A DNA stretch of 14,734 bases from Verrucomicrobiota bacterium. Lineage in GTDB: Bacteria; Verrucomicrobiota; Verrucomicrobiia; Opitutales; Opitutaceae. Below are positions 1 through 8,717 of the stretch, one piece after another (the stretch's first letter is position 1; every line of letters starts with the position of its first letter). The stretch is taken from positions 1 through 14,734 of the forward strand of contig JAEXPQ010000269.1 of the NCBI GenBank assembly GCA_023446735.1, read 5' to 3'. The notes beneath the pieces were generated by a model. The model worked only from the letters and a program-made list of their open reading frames with translations. It was not told the origin of the DNA and did not search any database. The translations under genes were made by a program, and so were the position numbers.

Positions 1-132
1 GCGGAAATTGCCGATGTGCGCCGGCGCGTAGACGGTGGGGCCGCAGTTGTAGAAACGGTAGACGCCGTCGGGTTGCGACGGGCGGAGTTGTTTCGGGCTG
101 CGGGTGAGCGAGTCGAAGAGCGTGACGGGCAT
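1..132 (-). CDS. cysS: cysteinyl-tRNA synthetase, N-terminal part (runs off the window)
   Basis: Class I aminoacyl-tRNA synthetase that charges tRNA-Cys with cysteine in the cytoplasm. Only the first 44 codons lie in the window; the 3' part is beyond position 1. Read on the minus strand from the ATG at 132-130, the protein starts MPVTLFDSLTRSPKQLRP and continues through YNCGPTVYAPAHIGN. This shows the family N-terminus: the Cys of the CGPTVY block, a ligand of the active-site zinc in this family, and the HIGN version of the HIGH ATP-binding signature. No clear Shine-Dalgarno sequence precedes the start, but the ATG sits where the family normally begins. It is divergent from the BACON/NHL gene, and the 204 bp between them must hold both promoters. 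Identification is firm from the motif, even though the piece is short. Confidence 0.93.
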   Translation of the reverse strand, partial: MPVTLFDSLTRSPKQLRPSQPDGVYRFYNCGPTVYAPAHIGNFR

Positions 133-336
133 GGCGAGGGCGGCAGACGGTAGGGCGGGGCGGGCCGGAGGCAAGAGCCGGGGTGCATCGGGCGAGGTGG
201 CGACGAAGGGTGCGTTGGGGCGGTGGCTTTGGCGAGATTGGAGGCCGCCACAGACGGGCGAGCCGCCGACTCAGGCGGAGGCTCTTCGTGTACCGCACTA
301 TCGACAGGCCCGGATGTATTTGCCGGACTGGTCCGC
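133..336. other. divergent intergenic region between cysS and the BACON/NHL gene
   Basis: This 204-bp GC-rich stretch separates two divergently read genes and should contain the promoters of both. I could not pick out convincing -35/-10 boxes or a strong ribosome binding site for either gene. The plus-strand frame of the downstream gene stays open back to an ATG at 223. However, the predicted signal peptide begins only at 337, so 223-336 is treated here as non-coding. Confidence 0.4.
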
Positions 337-3300
337 ATGCTCCGCTCCGTCGTGATTTTGGTCGTCGGTCTCAGCTTTGCCCTCGTGTCGGGCCGGGCCG
401 AGCCATTCGCCTTTGGCGTGGCTGAACTGGTCGAGCCGGCGCTGACAACGCGGGGCTCGGTCCTCCTTGCGGCGCCGGCCGCCGAGGTCGCGTGGACGGC
501 GAGTTCGGATGCGGGATGGTTGCAGCTGCAGACCACCAACGGGACGGGAAACGCGCTGGTCCGTTATTCGGTCGAGGCCAATCCTGACCGCCGGCCTCGG
601 TCCGCTCGGATCACGGTGAACGGGGTGACGATGACGGTCACGCAGGCCGGGGCCGTTTATGTGCCGGCGCGGCCGCGGACCACCTTGGTCTCGCAAGGGT
701 TGCAGAGTTTGTCGGTCTACGGACTGGCGGTCGACGGCTTGGGAAACGTTTTCGCGGCCGATGGGGGAGATCATACGATCAAGAAATGGACCGCGGCGAC
801 GGGCGAACTTACCACAGTGGTTGCAGACGGATTGCTCGCACCGACTGGCTTGGCCGTGAATGTGGCGGGCGAGGTCGCGTTTGCGGACTGGGACGCCCAG
901 CGAGTCGCGGTTTGGAATCCGATCACGAAAACAGTGCGTACGCTGCTCGCGGGACCGAATGTCTTTCCCACAGATGTCGCATTCGCCCGGAACGGCCGTT
1001 TGTTAGTGGCCGACCTTGGTGAGCATCACGACATTCGGAGCCTCGATCCGGACGACGGCGTCGCGACCGTGGTCTTTGTCGAAGGCGTGAGCTGGCCACA
1101 GGGTTTGGCGGTCGACGCCTGCGGCGAACTCTACGTCGCGGATCAGAATAGCAATGATTGGGGCGTTATTCGCTATTCGCCCGGCACGGGTTTGGCGTCT
1201 CCGGTAGTCCACAGCAGCAGAGCGGTCGGTGTGGGGGTGGATGGTGCCGGCAACGTCTATTTCACCGAAGCCACCGGCACGTCCAGTTACCCCAGCATGG
1301 TTCTGAGCAAATGGAGCGCGGCGACCGGTTTGACGGAGGCGCTGGAGACTTGGTCCAACAGGAACATCAGTCTGGCGGTTGATGCTCACGGCAATCTGTT
1401 CGTCGGCGAAACAACCCCGAGCCGCTTGCTGGCGATCCCCAACAGTTGGGTTGATCCGTCGCCGCGGTTTGTCGGGGTGACAGCGGGGACCGACACTCTG
1501 CCGCCGGTGTTGCCGGCGAGCACGAAACTGGACGGAGTCTTCGCGCCGACCAGCGACCAGCCTTGGCTCACGGTCGAGAGCGTCGCTGGCGGAGTCGTGC
1601 GGTATGCGTTTGCCGCCAATACAACCGGGCTCGACCGCGTCGCCCACATTTCCCTCCTCGGTAACTCGATCCCGGTGCAGCAATCCGCCGGCATGGTCGC
1701 GTTGGGTGCACGAGCGGCGGTCGTCGGGCCGGAGGCGACTCACGGCTCGGTTCTGGTGGATGCCACGGCGCCGACCACGAAGTGGACGGCATCGTCCGAT
1801 GTCGGTTGGCTGCACCTTCCGGCACAGGGCGGAGCCGGGGACGCTGTCTTTCACTACTCGTGTGACCTAAACCCGAGTCTGGAGCCACGAGTCGGGCGCA
1901 TCCGAATTGGAGGGACGGAGCATGTGGTCACCCAGGCGGGGGCGGGCTATGTGGCTGTCGAGCAAAGTTTCAAACTCCCCTTCGCAGGCCTCGGCGCGCC
2001 CAAAGGCGTCGCCGTCGATGCGGACGGCAATGTCGTGGTGGCTGATTACCAGAACAACCAGATCAAGAAATGGTGGGTGCGCACCTGCACAACGAGCACC
2101 TTGGTCGCGACGGGGATCGATGGTCCGGCGGGCGTTGCGGTCGACGCCTCGGGCAACGTGGTGTTTGCCGACGCGCGTCACAATGCGGTGAAGCGTTGGC
2201 GTGAGGCCGGCGGATCGGTCGAGACCCTGGTTGGCGAAGGCCTGGCCCGCCCGGATGGCGTGGCTTGCGCACCCGGAGGCGACGTGCTCATCGCCGATGC
2301 GGAGCACAACGCGATCAAGCGCTGGCCGGCTGGAGGCGGGGCACCGGTCACTTTGGTCGGCACAGGGCTGAATGTTCCCGGCGGTGTCGCGGTCGATCTG
2401 CTCGGCAACATCAGTATCGGCGATTCCCTCAACTCCGTGGTGAAACGCCTTTGGGCGAGCGACGGAACGATGGAGATTCTCTCGGCGTTGGGCGGGCATG
2501 GTGTCGCGGCGGATGGCTACGGCGACGTGTTGATCGGATCGGGCGAAACGGTGGTGCGTTGGTCGGAGGCGGACGCAACCCTGACGCCGGTCGCGGCGGT
2601 GGCGGGGGACCGCCTTTCGTACGTCGCGAGCGACCTCGCGGGGAATGTCTACTTCACGGCATCGAACGCCCAGGCGGTGTTTGAAAAGCCGCATGCCTTC
2701 GTCGACACCACTCCCCGCCTCCAGGGCTCGGGCGGCCAGATCCTTTGGTCCTTCGAACCGGTGTTGTCGCTGACACCAAACCTCACCGGCGCCTTCATGC
2801 CGACGAGCGACCAACCGTGGCTGGTGGTCTCTCGCGTCGAGGGTGGCCGGATCTATTACTACACCCACCACAACACGGGCGGAGTACGGACCGCCCACCT
2901 GACGGTGCTCGGCCGGCAGATTGAGGTGACGCAGCACTCGTCGACATCGTGGACCTTCGCCGCGTTTCAGCAGCATTTCTTCTCGGCGGAGGAACGCGCG
3001 GAGCCGGCCATCAGCGGGCCGACCGCGGACCCTGGAGGCCGGGGCATCTGCAACATCCTCGCGTACGCATGCGGGATCGATCCGTGGCACCCTCCGGCCG
3101 ACGGGGTCATGCGGGTGAGCACGGTGGACGGTGTGGGGTACAGCACGGCCGATGAACACGGCGTGTGGAGTTACGTCTTTCTCAATGCTGTCCCCGAAGT
3201 GACGATTCGGCGCAGCAGGTACACTGTGGGACTCGAGCTTTTGGTTGAAGGGAGCAGTGACTTGGTGAACTGGAAAGCCCTCCAGCCCCAACCTTACCAA

Positions 3301-3399
3301 ACGGAAATCGATTCGATGCGGGAAGAGACCTCCTATCGCGAGCCGGAGCAGGCGGGTGCCGGTCGACGCTTCTATCGTGTCCGCTTGACCTGGCGCTGA
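337..3399 (+). CDS. secreted protein with two BACON-NHL propeller-BACON units
   Basis: Predicted exported protein of 1020 residues, function unknown. The ATG at 337 was chosen because it opens directly into a signal peptide (MLRSVVILVVGLSFALVSGRA, cleavage near residue 21); the frame stays open to an ATG at 223 that would bury it. Domains: BACON-like about 27-106 (WTASSDAGWL, ending VTQAG); NHL-type propeller about 124-368 with repeated GLAVD..GN.. strands; BACON-like about 378-452 (TSDQPWL); a second BACON-like about 457-538 (WTASSDVGWL, VTQAG); second propeller about 553-782; BACON-like about 794-869 (TSDQPWL); then a C-terminal region with ADPGGRGICNILAYACGIDP, a degenerate form of a tail common in Verrucomicrobia exported proteins. 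BACON domains are thought to bind carbohydrate or mucin-like surfaces, and NHL propellers bind proteins, RNA or small ligands. No catalytic residues were recognised. Base composition looks less GC-rich than in the neighbouring genes. It lies 115 bp upstream of a propeller-sensor kinase on the same strand. Confidence 0.85.
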   Translation: MLRSVVILVVGLSFALVSGRAEPFAFGVAELVEPALTTRGSVLLAAPAAEVAWTASSDAGWLQLQTTNGTGNALVRYSVEANPDRRPRSARITVNGVTMTVTQAGAVYVPARPRTTLVSQGLQSLSVYGLAVDGLGNVFAADGGDHTIKKWTAATGELTTVVADGLLAPTGLAVNVAGEVAFADWDAQRVAVWNPITKTVRTLLAGPNVFPTDVAFARNGRLLVADLGEHHDIRSLDPDDGVATVVFVEGVSWPQGLAVDACGELYVADQNSNDWGVIRYSPGTGLASPVVHSSRAVGVGVDGAGNVYFTEATGTSSYPSMVLSKWSAATGLTEALETWSNRNISLAVDAHGNLFVGETTPSRLLAIPNSWVDPSPRFVGVTAGTDTLPPVLPASTKLDGVFAPTSDQPWLTVESVAGGVVRYAFAANTTGLDRVAHISLLGNSIPVQQSAGMVALGARAAVVGPEATHGSVLVDATAPTTKWTASSDVGWLHLPAQGGAGDAVFHYSCDLNPSLEPRVGRIRIGGTEHVVTQAGAGYVAVEQSFKLPFAGLGAPKGVAVDADGNVVVADYQNNQIKKWWVRTCTTSTLVATGIDGPAGVAVDASGNVVFADARHNAVKRWREAGGSVETLVGEGLARPDGVACAPGGDVLIADAEHNAIKRWPAGGGAPVTLVGTGLNVPGGVAVDLLGNISIGDSLNSVVKRLWASDGTMEILSALGGHGVAADGYGDVLIGSGETVVRWSEADATLTPVAAVAGDRLSYVASDLAGNVYFTASNAQAVFEKPHAFVDTTPRLQGSGGQILWSFEPVLSLTPNLTGAFMPTSDQPWLVVSRVEGGRIYYYTHHNTGGVRTAHLTVLGRQIEVTQHSSTSWTFAAFQQHFFSAEERAEPAISGPTADPGGRGICNILAYACGIDPWHPPADGVMRVSTVDGVGYSTADEHGVWSYVFLNAVPEVTIRRSRYTVGLELLVEGSSDLVNWKALQPQPYQTEIDSMREETSYREPEQAGAGRRFYRVRLTWR

Positions 3400-3463
3400 G
3401 CGGAAGCGTCCCGGCGTGGCCGGCCTTCCTCCGGTGGTCGCGCCCGGGGCGAGGGGCGGGGAT

Positions 3464-3487
3464 GAAACCTCAAGGCGGAGGCGTTTC
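3464..3487 (+). terminator. weak hairpin after the BACON/NHL gene
   Basis: GAAAC (3464-3468) plus CTC (3469-3471) can pair with GAG (3478-3480) and GTTTC (3483-3487), leaving a 2-nt bulge and a 6-nt loop. It lies in the 115-bp gap between the propeller gene and the hybrid kinase. No T-tract follows, so termination is only a possibility; it could equally be a leader structure of the kinase mRNA or chance. Confidence 0.2.
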
Positions 3488-3514
3488 AGCCGATGAACCC
3501 GGAGACCGCATCCA

Positions 3515-6500
3515 ATGCCCGGTTTGCCTCCCAATCCTGCAAGGGTTCACAGCGTTTGGCACGCCTGTCGGCTGCTGCGTGGGTGGGTGCTCGGGCTGAT
3601 CCTGCTGGGCGCCGGCCCCGCCGGCGCGTGGGCCGAGTCTATGCCCGCGGCTCCGCCCGGAGTCGTCGAGCTGGGCGCGCCCCCGTTCACGGTGCTGGGG
3701 CCGGAGTCGATGGAGCTCACCACGCCGCCGCTCGATATGCGACTGATGCCGGACGGCCGGATGCTGGTCGTCTCCCGCCGGCAACTCGCCTTCGGCGACG
3801 GCGTGAGCTGGGAGTCGCACCAATCGGCGGCTGCCGACATCGTGATCAATTCCACGCACGTGGCGGTGGCGCCGGACGGCTCGATCTACGTGCCGGTCAA
3901 CGGCGGTTTCGCCCAAGTCGAATTCGGCGCGGACTCGCAGTGGCGGCTGCGACCGGTGGCGAAGCTGCCGGAGACCGCGCTGGACAACACCGTGTTGCGC
4001 TACGTGTCGGTGCTTGCCGACGACTGGTACTGGTACGGAAACGCGGGCGTGATCGTCGCGTGGCGCCCGGACCACGAGCCGCGCATCGCGGCGGCCGTCG
4101 GCGCCGACGAGACGCTCTTCGAGATCGGCGGGCGCCGGTACATGGTCGAGCAGTCGTCCGGCCGGGTGGTGCGGCAGGCCGAGGGCGGGGTGCTTCAGGA
4201 AGTGGTGGGCCAACGCCGCACCGACGAGCTGGTCACCTGTACCGTGCCGTATGGCGACGGCGCTTTGCTCGTGGGCACGATGGGGGCGGGGTTGCGGCTT
4301 TTCGACGGCGCGACGTTCCGTCCGTTCCCGACCAGCGCACCGTTGGCGGGCGGTCGCCGCATCAACGATCTCTGTGCCCTTGGTGATGGGCGTTTCGCCG
4401 CCGCGGTCGACGGTTACGGCCTCGTCGTCTTTGATCGCGCGGGTCGCATGCTCCAGGTGCTCGACCAACGCCACGATCATCGGCTCACGCGGCCGCGGGA
4501 CCTGTTGCGGGTGGGCGGGGTGCTCTGGGCGTTGCTCGAGGACGGCGTGGCCCGCGTCGAGTTTCCGGCCGCGCTCTCGAACTTCGGCCCGGTGCTGGCC
4601 AGCGGACTCAATTACGTGAAACCGGTCCGCCACCGCGACCGATTGTGGATGTTGTCGGACAGCCGGGTGGTGCGCGGCAGCTACGCCGAGGATGGCCGCC
4701 TGACCGGCTTCGACGACCTCACCCCGCCGGGCAACTACCAGTTCTCGCTCTCGGCGATCGGCGACGAACTCTACGCCACGAACGACGTCGGCGTGTACCG
4801 CTGGCGGGACGAGCGCTGGGCGCCGTGTGTCACGGGCATCGTGTATGCACGCGTCGGGTTCAGTCCCGAGACGGCGCGGGGGCTGCCCTATGTGGCGCGG
4901 GACGAAGTGGGTTGGCTGCGCCACGACGAGACCGGCTGCGTGGCCGAACGGCATGCGCGCCCGGGCTTGGGCGATGTCTACGGCGTGGTGGTGGACCCGG
5001 CGGGCTTCGTCTGGCTCGAACTCGGGACCGGGCGGGTGGGGCGGTTGAACCTGCGCGGTGCGACGCCCGAGTTGCGGATCTTCGGGGCCGCGGACGGTGT
5101 CGGTTCCGGCTGGGTACAGCTCTTCCTGCTCGACGGGGTGGTGCGGGTGAGCATGCCGTCGCGGCCTCCGTTGCGCTTCGACGAGGATGTGGGGCGCTTC
5201 GTGGAGGATGCGGAGCTGCTGGCCCGGTATCCGGAGCTGGCGTCCGGCGTGGGGCGGCCGATGCGCGATGCCGCGGGGCGCCTCTGGGCGGGCGATCGCG
5301 GGGTGGTGCATGTGTATGAGGATGGTCCCGACGGGCAGGTCCGGTCGCACCGGACGATCCCGGTGGGCTTTGCGTGCAACGAATTCACGATGGAGAAGGA
5401 CGGCGTAGTCTGGATGTGGGAACGGCGGCGGCTGGTGCGGTACGACCCGCGCTTCCAGCCGGCGCCGGCACCCGTGCCGGCCTGCCTGATCACCTCGGTC
5501 TATCTGGGCGACACCAACCGGCATCTCGTGGCGCCCGGCGCTGCGCTCGAGCCGCTCGAGCCGACGGACAACTCGTTGCTGGTGCGGTTCTCCCTGCCGG
5601 CCGTGTCGTTCGCCGGGCCCGAGTCGTTCGAGGTGATGCTCGAAGGGGCCGATACGAAATGGTCCTCGGTGGGCACCAGCCGCAGCGCGGCGTTCCGGCA
5701 GCTCGCCCCGGGGCGTTACGCCTTGCGGGTGCGGGCGGTGCGGGGCGAGGAACGCGGGCCGGAAGCCCGGCTCGATTTCCTCATCCTGACGCCATGGTAT
5801 CGGACGGCTTGGGCGTGGGCGGCCTACGTCATTGGGGGCGCGGGCTTGTTCGGTTTCCTCGGATGGCACGGCGTGACCCGCCAGCGGCGGGAGAAACACC
5901 AGCTCGAGCAGATGGTGGCGGCGCGCACCCGCGAGCTGGTGGCCGCGCGCGAGCAGGCGGAGGCCGCCGCCCTCGCCAAGTCCGAGTTCCTCGCCAACAT
6001 GAGCCACGAGATCCGCACTCCGCTCAACGCCGTGCTGGGCATGAGCGGCCTGCTCATGGGCACCACGTTGTCGCGGGAGCAGCAGGAACTGGCCGAGACC
6101 ATCCGCAAGGCCGGCGACTCCCTCCTCGAGATCATCAACGACATCCTCGACTACTCGAAGATCGAGGCGGGGCGGCTCGAGCTGGAACACGAGCCGTTCC
6201 TGCTCGATGAATGCCTCGAGACTGTCGTCGATGTCGTCGGTCCGAAGGCTGTCGCGAAAAAACTCGAGCTGCTCTGCGAGGTCGATCCGGCGGCGCCGCC
6301 CGTCCTGCTCGGCGATGCCGCCCGGCTCCGCCAGATCCTGGTCAATCTCGCCGGCAACGCGGTGAAGTTCACGGAGAGCGGCGAGGTGCTGGTGGCCGTG
6401 CGCCGCCTCGGGCCCGCCGACGATGCGCGGGTCCGCCTGCGCTTCTCGGTGCGCGACACCGGCATTGGCATCCCGGCGGACCGCATGGACCGCCTCTTCA

Positions 6501-7582
6501 AGAGCTTCAGCCAGGTCGATGCGTCGACCACGCGCCGGTTCGGCGGCACCGGGCTGGGGCTGGCGATCTCGCAGCGCCTCGTGGCGTTGATGGGCGGGCG
6601 GATTGCCGCCGAGAGCGTGGAGGGCAAGGGCAGCACGTTCAGCGTCGAGGTCTCCCTTGCCCCGGCCCCGGGCGTGCCCGACGACCGCCCGGAGGGGGTC
6701 GCCGGCCGGCGTATCCTGGTCGTGGACGACAACGCTACGCATCGGCGCATCCTGGATGAGCGTCTGCACTCCTGGGGCGCTCGGGCGGTGCTGGCGGAGA
6801 GCGGCGCTGCGGCCTTGGCCCTGTGTGACCGCGACGGCCCGCCGGATCTCGCGATCGTCGATCAGGACATGCCCGGGATGGAGGGACTCGACCTGGTCCG
6901 TCGCCTGCGGTCTTCGCCCGCGGCGGCGCAGACGCCAGTGGTGCTCCTGACGGCGCTGGGCGCGCCCGACCTGTCCACCCCGTGGGCGCGCCTCTCGGCT
7001 CAGCTGACCAAGCCGGTCAAGCAGTCGGCGCTGCGCGCGGCCGTCGCGTCTGCTCTCGCCGCCCGCCCGGTCACGCCCGCTCCGAAACCGGCGACGCCGG
7101 CCGGCCGCCCCGCCCGGCTGGGCGACCTGTGCCCGCTGGCCGTGCTTCTTGCCGACGACAATGTCACCAACCAGCGCGTCGCGCAGCTGATGCTGGGCAA
7201 ACTCGGTTTTTCGGCCGACACCGCGCTCAACGGTCTCGCCGTCCTCGCCGCGATGGAGCGGCGTGCCTACGATGTCGTTTTTCTGGATGTGCAGATGCCC
7301 GAGATGGACGGCCTCGAAACCGCCGGGGCCCTGCGCAACCGCTGGACCGGCGACTCCCGCCCCGTCCTGATCGCGATGACCGCCCATGCCTTGCCCGGAG
7401 ACCGTGAGCAGTGCCTGAACGCCGGGATGGACGAGTATATCACCAAGCCCGTGCAGCTCGGCGACCTCGAGCGGATGCTCCGCCTCGTGATCGAGCGGCG
7501 GCATCCCGGAGTGTTGGCGACCCGCGAGGCCGCCGCGGTGGCGCCGCTGCAGCCGCCGCGCACGGCCGGGCCCCAGGCGTAG
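3515..7582 (+). CDS. hybrid sensor histidine kinase with periplasmic propeller and two receiver domains
   Basis: Inner-membrane sensor kinase of 1355 residues. The ATG at 3515 has a GGAG (3501-3504) about 10 nt upstream and leads into a signal peptide (hydrophobic WVLGLILLGAG, cleavage near AWA, about residue 40). Residues about 45-640 are a Reg_prop-like beta-propeller; about 690-755 a Y_Y_Y-type domain (FAGPESFEVMLEG...GRYALRVRA); about 764-785 one membrane helix; a short coiled linker; then HisKA with SHEIRTPLN (His831), HATPase with N-box Asn948, DTGIGIP from 981 and FGGTGLGLAI from 1009. Receiver 1 has DD at 1071-1072 and phospho-Asp 1116 (VDQDMPGMEG). Receiver 2 has DD at 1214-1215 and Asp1258 (LDVQMPEMDG). 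Both keep the KP lysine. The layout resembles the hybrid two-component systems of Bacteroidota that sense polysaccharide breakdown products, but there is no AraC output and no HPt domain, so a separate HPt or regulator is needed. The upstream exported propeller protein may share its stimulus (inference). Confidence 0.95.
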   Translation: MPGLPPNPARVHSVWHACRLLRGWVLGLILLGAGPAGAWAESMPAAPPGVVELGAPPFTVLGPESMELTTPPLDMRLMPDGRMLVVSRRQLAFGDGVSWESHQSAAADIVINSTHVAVAPDGSIYVPVNGGFAQVEFGADSQWRLRPVAKLPETALDNTVLRYVSVLADDWYWYGNAGVIVAWRPDHEPRIAAAVGADETLFEIGGRRYMVEQSSGRVVRQAEGGVLQEVVGQRRTDELVTCTVPYGDGALLVGTMGAGLRLFDGATFRPFPTSAPLAGGRRINDLCALGDGRFAAAVDGYGLVVFDRAGRMLQVLDQRHDHRLTRPRDLLRVGGVLWALLEDGVARVEFPAALSNFGPVLASGLNYVKPVRHRDRLWMLSDSRVVRGSYAEDGRLTGFDDLTPPGNYQFSLSAIGDELYATNDVGVYRWRDERWAPCVTGIVYARVGFSPETARGLPYVARDEVGWLRHDETGCVAERHARPGLGDVYGVVVDPAGFVWLELGTGRVGRLNLRGATPELRIFGAADGVGSGWVQLFLLDGVVRVSMPSRPPLRFDEDVGRFVEDAELLARYPELASGVGRPMRDAAGRLWAGDRGVVHVYEDGPDGQVRSHRTIPVGFACNEFTMEKDGVVWMWERRRLVRYDPRFQPAPAPVPACLITSVYLGDTNRHLVAPGAALEPLEPTDNSLLVRFSLPAVSFAGPESFEVMLEGADTKWSSVGTSRSAAFRQLAPGRYALRVRAVRGEERGPEARLDFLILTPWYRTAWAWAAYVIGGAGLFGFLGWHGVTRQRREKHQLEQMVAARTRELVAAREQAEAAALAKSEFLANMSHEIRTPLNAVLGMSGLLMGTTLSREQQELAETIRKAGDSLLEIINDILDYSKIEAGRLELEHEPFLLDECLETVVDVVGPKAVAKKLELLCEVDPAAPPVLLGDAARLRQILVNLAGNAVKFTESGEVLVAVRRLGPADDARVRLRFSVRDTGIGIPADRMDRLFKSFSQVDASTTRRFGGTGLGLAISQRLVALMGGRIAAESVEGKGSTFSVEVSLAPAPGVPDDRPEGVAGRRILVVDDNATHRRILDERLHSWGARAVLAESGAAALALCDRDGPPDLAIVDQDMPGMEGLDLVRRLRSSPAAAQTPVVLLTALGAPDLSTPWARLSAQLTKPVKQSALRAAVASALAARPVTPAPKPATPAGRPARLGDLCPLAVLLADDNVTNQRVAQLMLGKLGFSADTALNGLAVLAAMERRAYDVVFLDVQMPEMDGLETAGALRNRWTGDSRPVLIAMTAHALPGDREQCLNAGMDEYITKPVQLGDLERMLRLVIERRHPGVLATREAAAVAPLQPPRTAGPQA

Positions 7583-7633
7583 GATTTGCCAAGCGCGGCG
7601 TCGCCCGCAGGATTCCCCGCGAACCGTCTTCCC

Positions 7634-8647
7634 ATGACCGATCCGATCCTGTCCTCCCTCCTGCAACGCCCCCGGCGGCTCCGCCGCACCGCCGCGCTTC
7701 GTGCCCTGGTCGCGGAGACGAGCGTGACCGCGGACGACCTGGTGGCCCCGCTGTTCGTGGTCGACGGCAAGCCCGCCCCGGAGGAGATCGCCTCGATGCC
7801 CGGCGTATTCCGGCTCGGCGTGGCCGACCTCGTGAAGGAGTGCCGCGCCCTGCACAAACTCGGCGTGCGCGCGGTGGCCCTCTTCCCCAAGCTCGATAAG
7901 TCGCTGAAGACCCCGCACGGCGCCGAGGCGCTCAACCCGGAGACGCTCGTCCTGCGCGCGATCCGCGCCGTGAAGAAGGCGGTCCCCGAGCTGCTCGTCG
8001 TGGCCGACATCGCCCTCGATCCGTACACGACCCACGGACACGACGGCGTGCTCACGGCCGACGGTGCCGACGTCGACAACGACACGACCGTGGCCGCGCT
8101 CGCCGAGATGGCGGTGCTGCACGCCGAGGCGGGCACCGATCTGGTGGCGCCGTCGGACATGATGGACGGTCGCGTGGGCGCGATCCGGCGCGCGCTCGAC
8201 ACCGCGGGTCACACCGGCACCGGCATCCTCGCCTATTCCGCCAAGTTCAACTCCGCCTACTACGGGCCGTTCCGCGAGGCGGTCGGCAGCGCGCAGGCCG
8301 CCGGGACGACGTTGCTCGGCAAGCATACCTACCAGCTCAACCCCGCCAACCGCCGCGAGGCGCTCAAGGACGCGCTGCTCGACGAGGCGGAGGGCGCCGA
8401 CCTGCTGATGGTGAAGCCCGCCGGCGCCTACCTCGACATCATCCGCGACCTGCGCGAGGCGACGCGCCTGCCGGTGGCCGCCTACCAGGTCTCCGGCGAG
8501 TATTCGCAGATCCAGGCGGCCGCGCGGCTCGGCTGGCTCGATCTGCGGCGCACCCGCGACGAGTCGCTGCTGGCGATCAAGCGCGCCGGGGCCGACGTGA
8601 TCCTGACCTACTTCGCGAAAGCCGTGGCCCAGGATCTCGCCGGTTGA
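7634..8647 (+). CDS. hemB: porphobilinogen synthase (delta-aminolevulinic acid dehydratase)
   Basis: Condenses two 5-aminolevulinate molecules to porphobilinogen, the first common step toward haem, sirohaem and cobalamin. The protein is 337 residues, normal for the family. The start is the ATG at 7634 (MTDPILSSLLQRPRRLR), matching the usual N-terminus; the frame reaches a TTG at 7586 but that extension is not family-like. Schiff-base lysines are visible: Lys204 in YSAKFNSAYYGPF and Lys261 in MVKPAGAYLDI. The metal loop reads DIALDPYTTHGHDG, with Ala127, Asp129 and Asp137 where zinc enzymes carry three cysteines. It is therefore of the magnesium-dependent, non-zinc type known from Pseudomonas. 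It sits 51 bp after the hybrid kinase with no sign of a functional link; cotranscription is possible. Confidence 0.98.
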   Translation: MTDPILSSLLQRPRRLRRTAALRALVAETSVTADDLVAPLFVVDGKPAPEEIASMPGVFRLGVADLVKECRALHKLGVRAVALFPKLDKSLKTPHGAEALNPETLVLRAIRAVKKAVPELLVVADIALDPYTTHGHDGVLTADGADVDNDTTVAALAEMAVLHAEAGTDLVAPSDMMDGRVGAIRRALDTAGHTGTGILAYSAKFNSAYYGPFREAVGSAQAAGTTLLGKHTYQLNPANRREALKDALLDEAEGADLLMVKPAGAYLDIIRDLREATRLPVAAYQVSGEYSQIQAAARLGWLDLRRTRDESLLAIKRAGADVILTYFAKAVAQDLAG

Positions 8648-8685
8648 ACCGGCGGCCGGCCGAGCGGGATCGCGCGCCGACCGGT
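8648..8685 (+). terminator. GC-rich hairpin directly after hemB
   Basis: ACCGGCGG (8648-8655) pairs with CCG-A-CCGGT (8677-8685) with one bulged A, giving an 8-bp stem that begins right at the hemB stop codon. The loop is long (21 nt) and no T-run follows, so it is at best a weak or Rho-assisted terminator, or an mRNA-end stabiliser. In DNA this GC-rich, such stems also arise by chance. Confidence 0.25.
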
Positions 8686-8702
8686 CGCAGCGTGAGCGAA
8701 CC

Positions 8703-8710
8703 GAGGGGGG
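8703..8710 (+). promoter_or_regulatory. possible ribosome binding site for the soluble kinase
   Basis: The purine run GAGGGGGG lies 7 nt before the TTG at 8718 but 37 nt before the alternative ATG at 8748. It therefore favours the TTG start. The match to the anti-Shine-Dalgarno sequence is imperfect, so this is only suggestive. Confidence 0.35.
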
Positions 8711-8717
8711 GCCCCGT

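Noticed and set aside
1867..3534. A 555-codon minus-strand frame opposite the BACON/NHL gene
   Set aside because: Mirror of the repeated propeller codons; Arg/His-rich and without domains.
3556..3572. TGGCAC followed by a G/T/C-rich stretch, resembling a sigma-54 promoter
   Set aside because: The downstream TTGC element is not at the required spacing and the site lies inside the signal-peptide coding region of the hybrid kinase.
7586..7633. N-terminal extension of hemB from TTG 7586
   Set aside because: The extension (PSAASPAGFPANRLP) is not like the family, while ATG 7634 gives the normal N-terminus and length.
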